From: JAKQIM01 sp964633225
Lineage (GTDB): Bacteria; Chloroflexota; Anaerolineae; Anaerolineales; UBA4823
Direction: 5' to 3'
Assembly (NCBI GenBank): GCA_964633225.1
Contig: CAZWFQ010000006.1
Span: 11,023-75,022, forward strand
DNA length: 64,000 bases
How positions within the stretch are numbered: position 1 is the stretch's first letter; every line of letters starts with the position of its first letter. Positions 62,758 to 64,000 of the stretch are shown piece by piece. The position numbers were made by a program, and so were the translations under genes. Below the pieces are notes generated by a model. The model searched no databases. It saw only the letters and a program-made list of their open reading frames with translations, and was not told the origin of the DNA.

Positions 62758-62842
62758 TGGTGCCGAAGGTGGGAATCGAACCCACATTCCTCACGGAACA
62801 CGATTTTGAGTCGTGCGCGTCTGCCTATTCCGCCACTTCGGC
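62758..62842 (-). tRNA. tRNA-Leu (anticodon CAA)
   Basis: An 85-nt type II tRNA with a 7-bp acceptor stem (GCCGAAG pairing with CTTCGGC), discriminator A and encoded CCA (62760-62758). The anticodon stem CACGA/TCGTG holds the loop CTCAAAA, anticodon CAA, reading UUG. A long variable arm (TTCC-GTGA-GGAA) and the T arm GTGGG-TTCGATT-CCCAC are complete. A minus-strand TATAAT lies 13 nt upstream and a terminator follows. Confidence 0.95.
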
Positions 62843-62855
62843 GTTGTCGTGCCGA

Positions 62856-62861
62856 ATTATA
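62856..62861 (-). promoter_or_regulatory. -10 box of tRNA-Leu
   Basis: TATAAT on the minus strand, 13 nt before the tRNA 5' end. No clear -35. Confidence 0.5.
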
Positions 62862-62902
62862 CCCGAAAGTGCGGTTTTGGGGTAGCGGGGAGATTCTTGA
62901 AG

Positions 62903-62908
62903 TATAAT
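62903..62908 (+). promoter_or_regulatory. -10 box of ychF
   Basis: TATAAT 33 nt before the ychF ATG; TTGAGGA at 62930-62936 is the ribosome site. Confidence 0.5.
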
Positions 62909-62941
62909 CACACCTACAAACAATACCAACTTGAGGAAACC

Positions 62942-64000
62942 ATGCGTTTAGGTATCATCGGACTACCCCAATCAGGCAAGACCACCATTTTCAATGCCCT
63001 CAGCCGCGGCAACCAGCCGCTGACCACCAGCGGCGGGCGCTTTGAGGTGCACACTGGCGTGGTGGATGTGCCGGACGAGCGTATCGACCGCCTTTCGGCC
63101 ATGTTCAAACCCAAAAAGACCATCTACGCCAAGGTCACTTATGCCGATATCGCCGGGCTGGAAGGTTCCAAGGCCGCCATCTCTGGCGCGCTGCTCAACC
63201 AACTGACCCAAATGGACGGCTTTGTACACGTGGTGCGCTGTTTTGAAGACTCCAACGTGCCGCACCCTGCCGGCAGTGTTGACCCCCGGCGCGATATCGC
63301 CACCATGGACGCCGAACTGCTCATCAACGACCTGATCGCCGTTGAACGCAAGCTGGAGCGGCTGGCCGATGAGCGCAAGAAGGGTGGCGGGCGCGAGAAG
63401 GTGGTCATCGAGCGCGAAGCGGCTCTCTTTGAGCGCTTCAAAGAGGCTCTCGGCCGCGAACAGCCCTTGCGCGCCATCGAGCTGAGCGCCGAGGAAGAGA
63501 AAGTGCTGGCAGGCTTTGGCTTCTTGACCCGCAAGCCCATCCTGGTGCTGTTCAACCTGGGCGAAGGGCAGGCCGAACCGGCAATAGAAACCTGCGGCCC
63601 ACACTGCTCGCAGGGCTCTCTGCAGGGCAAACTAGAGATGGACCTGGCCCAACTGCCGCCTGAAGATGCGACCATGTTCATGGCCGAATACGGCATCCAA
63701 GAATTGGGCCTGGCTCGCGTCATCCGCCTCTCCTATGACCTTTTGGGGCTGCAATCGTTCTTTACCGTCGGCGCCGACGAAGTGCGCGCCTGGACCGTCC
63801 GGCGCAACGCCAGCGCCTTTGAAGCTGCCGGTGAGATCCACTCTGACCTGCAAAAAGGCTTCATCCGCGCCGAGGTGGTGGCTTACGACGAGCTGATGGC
63901 ACTGGGCGGGCTCAATGAAGCCAAGGCCAAAGGCCGCCTGCGCCTGGAAGGTAAAGAATACATCGTACAAGATGGCGAAATCGTTCATATCCGCTTTAAC
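62942..64000 (+). CDS. ychF: Redox-regulated ATPase/GTPase YchF (3' end cut)
   Basis: 353 residues of YchF (OLA1 family), nearly complete; only the stop and a residue or so lie beyond the window. G1 is GLPQSGKTT (7-15), the G3 region is YADIAGLEGSKAAIS, and the G4-like LFNLGEGQA replaces NKxD as expected for this ATP-preferring family. A coiled-coil insert (IAVERKLERLADERKKGG) and a C-terminal TGS domain (SFFTVGADEVRAWTVRRNAS to IHSDLQKGFIRAEVV) are present. YchF associates with ribosomes and stress responses. The TGS end (EYIVQDGEIVHIRFN) is normal. Confidence 0.96.
   Translation, partial: MRLGIIGLPQSGKTTIFNALSRGNQPLTTSGGRFEVHTGVVDVPDERIDRLSAMFKPKKTIYAKVTYADIAGLEGSKAAISGALLNQLTQMDGFVHVVRCFEDSNVPHPAGSVDPRRDIATMDAELLINDLIAVERKLERLADERKKGGGREKVVIEREAALFERFKEALGREQPLRAIELSAEEEKVLAGFGFLTRKPILVLFNLGEGQAEPAIETCGPHCSQGSLQGKLEMDLAQLPPEDATMFMAEYGIQELGLARVIRLSYDLLGLQSFFTVGADEVRAWTVRRNASAFEAAGEIHSDLQKGFIRAEVVAYDELMALGGLNEAKAKGRLRLEGKEYIVQDGEIVHIRFN

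Overview
The window reads as a 64-kb piece of a high-GC bacterial chromosome, very probably from a Chloroflexota (Anaerolineae-like) metagenome assembly. This is inferred from several things: lipoproteins with Pro/Thr-rich spacers and NBR1-type Ig domains, a fused GlyQ-GlyS synthetase, a CoaE fused to an acetyltransferase-like domain, an Anaerolineae-style oligopeptide-binding protein, and a secreted subtilase ending in a hydrophobic FLPWITK tail. No rRNA, phage, transposase or CRISPR was seen. Four runs of exactly 100 N (31146, 41631, 52023, 56780) are scaffold gaps and truncate or interrupt five genes.

Layout. 1-7.8 kb: tlyA end, NBR1-Ig lipoprotein, lepA, a flippase-like membrane protein, GT4 glycosyltransferase, methyltransferase and Nudix in one rightward run, then a LysM lipoprotein and an ADP-ribose-pyrophosphatase-type Nudix. 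7.8-12.9 kb (leftward): cdaA-cdaR-der (c-di-AMP synthesis and ribosome assembly), lepB, a zinc-finger protein and an unknown protein. 13-19.1 kb (leftward): coaE fusion, a peptide ABC transporter (binding protein plus two permeases, no ATPase), and a TIM-barrel epimerase-like protein. 19.2-23 kb: a small Cys/His protein, then kbl, a TyrA-like dehydrogenase, HD and M50 proteins leftward. 23-29 kb (rightward): DUF951, an MGDG-synthase-like GT28, a second NBR1-Ig lipoprotein, rsmI and a UvrA2 paralog. 29-34.5 kb: EamA transporter, DegP-like lipoprotein, and a leftward operon of three DUF4870 paralogs, a D-2-hydroxyacid dehydrogenase and a HAD hydrolase. 34.5-46.7 kb: three secreted or membrane-linked proteolysis genes, namely a 1965-residue alpha-2-macroglobulin lipoprotein, an M28 peptidase and a 1599-residue subtilase. 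46.8-57.5 kb: GAF histidine kinase, TrmH-family methyltransferase, small zinc and membrane proteins, msrPQ, an unknown zinc-ribbon protein, an MFS transporter and glyQS. 57.5-64 kb: an unknown pair, a catalytically degenerate Lgt-like protein, nadE, a membrane protein, glgC, tRNA-Leu(CAA) and ychF (cut by the window end).

The most notable signals are these. (1) The family-5 substrate-binding protein is circularly permuted: the usual N-terminal segment lies at its C terminus. (2) Four or more genes have a TATAAT-like box exactly 6 nt before the start codon, predicting leaderless mRNAs. (3) The alpha-2-macroglobulin has CTEE in place of the thioester CxEQ. (4) An Lgt-like gene lacks the Lgt catalytic residues, and its start codon sits in an inverted repeat shared with a divergent unknown gene. 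(5) Very long perfect bidirectional terminator hairpins separate most transcription units.
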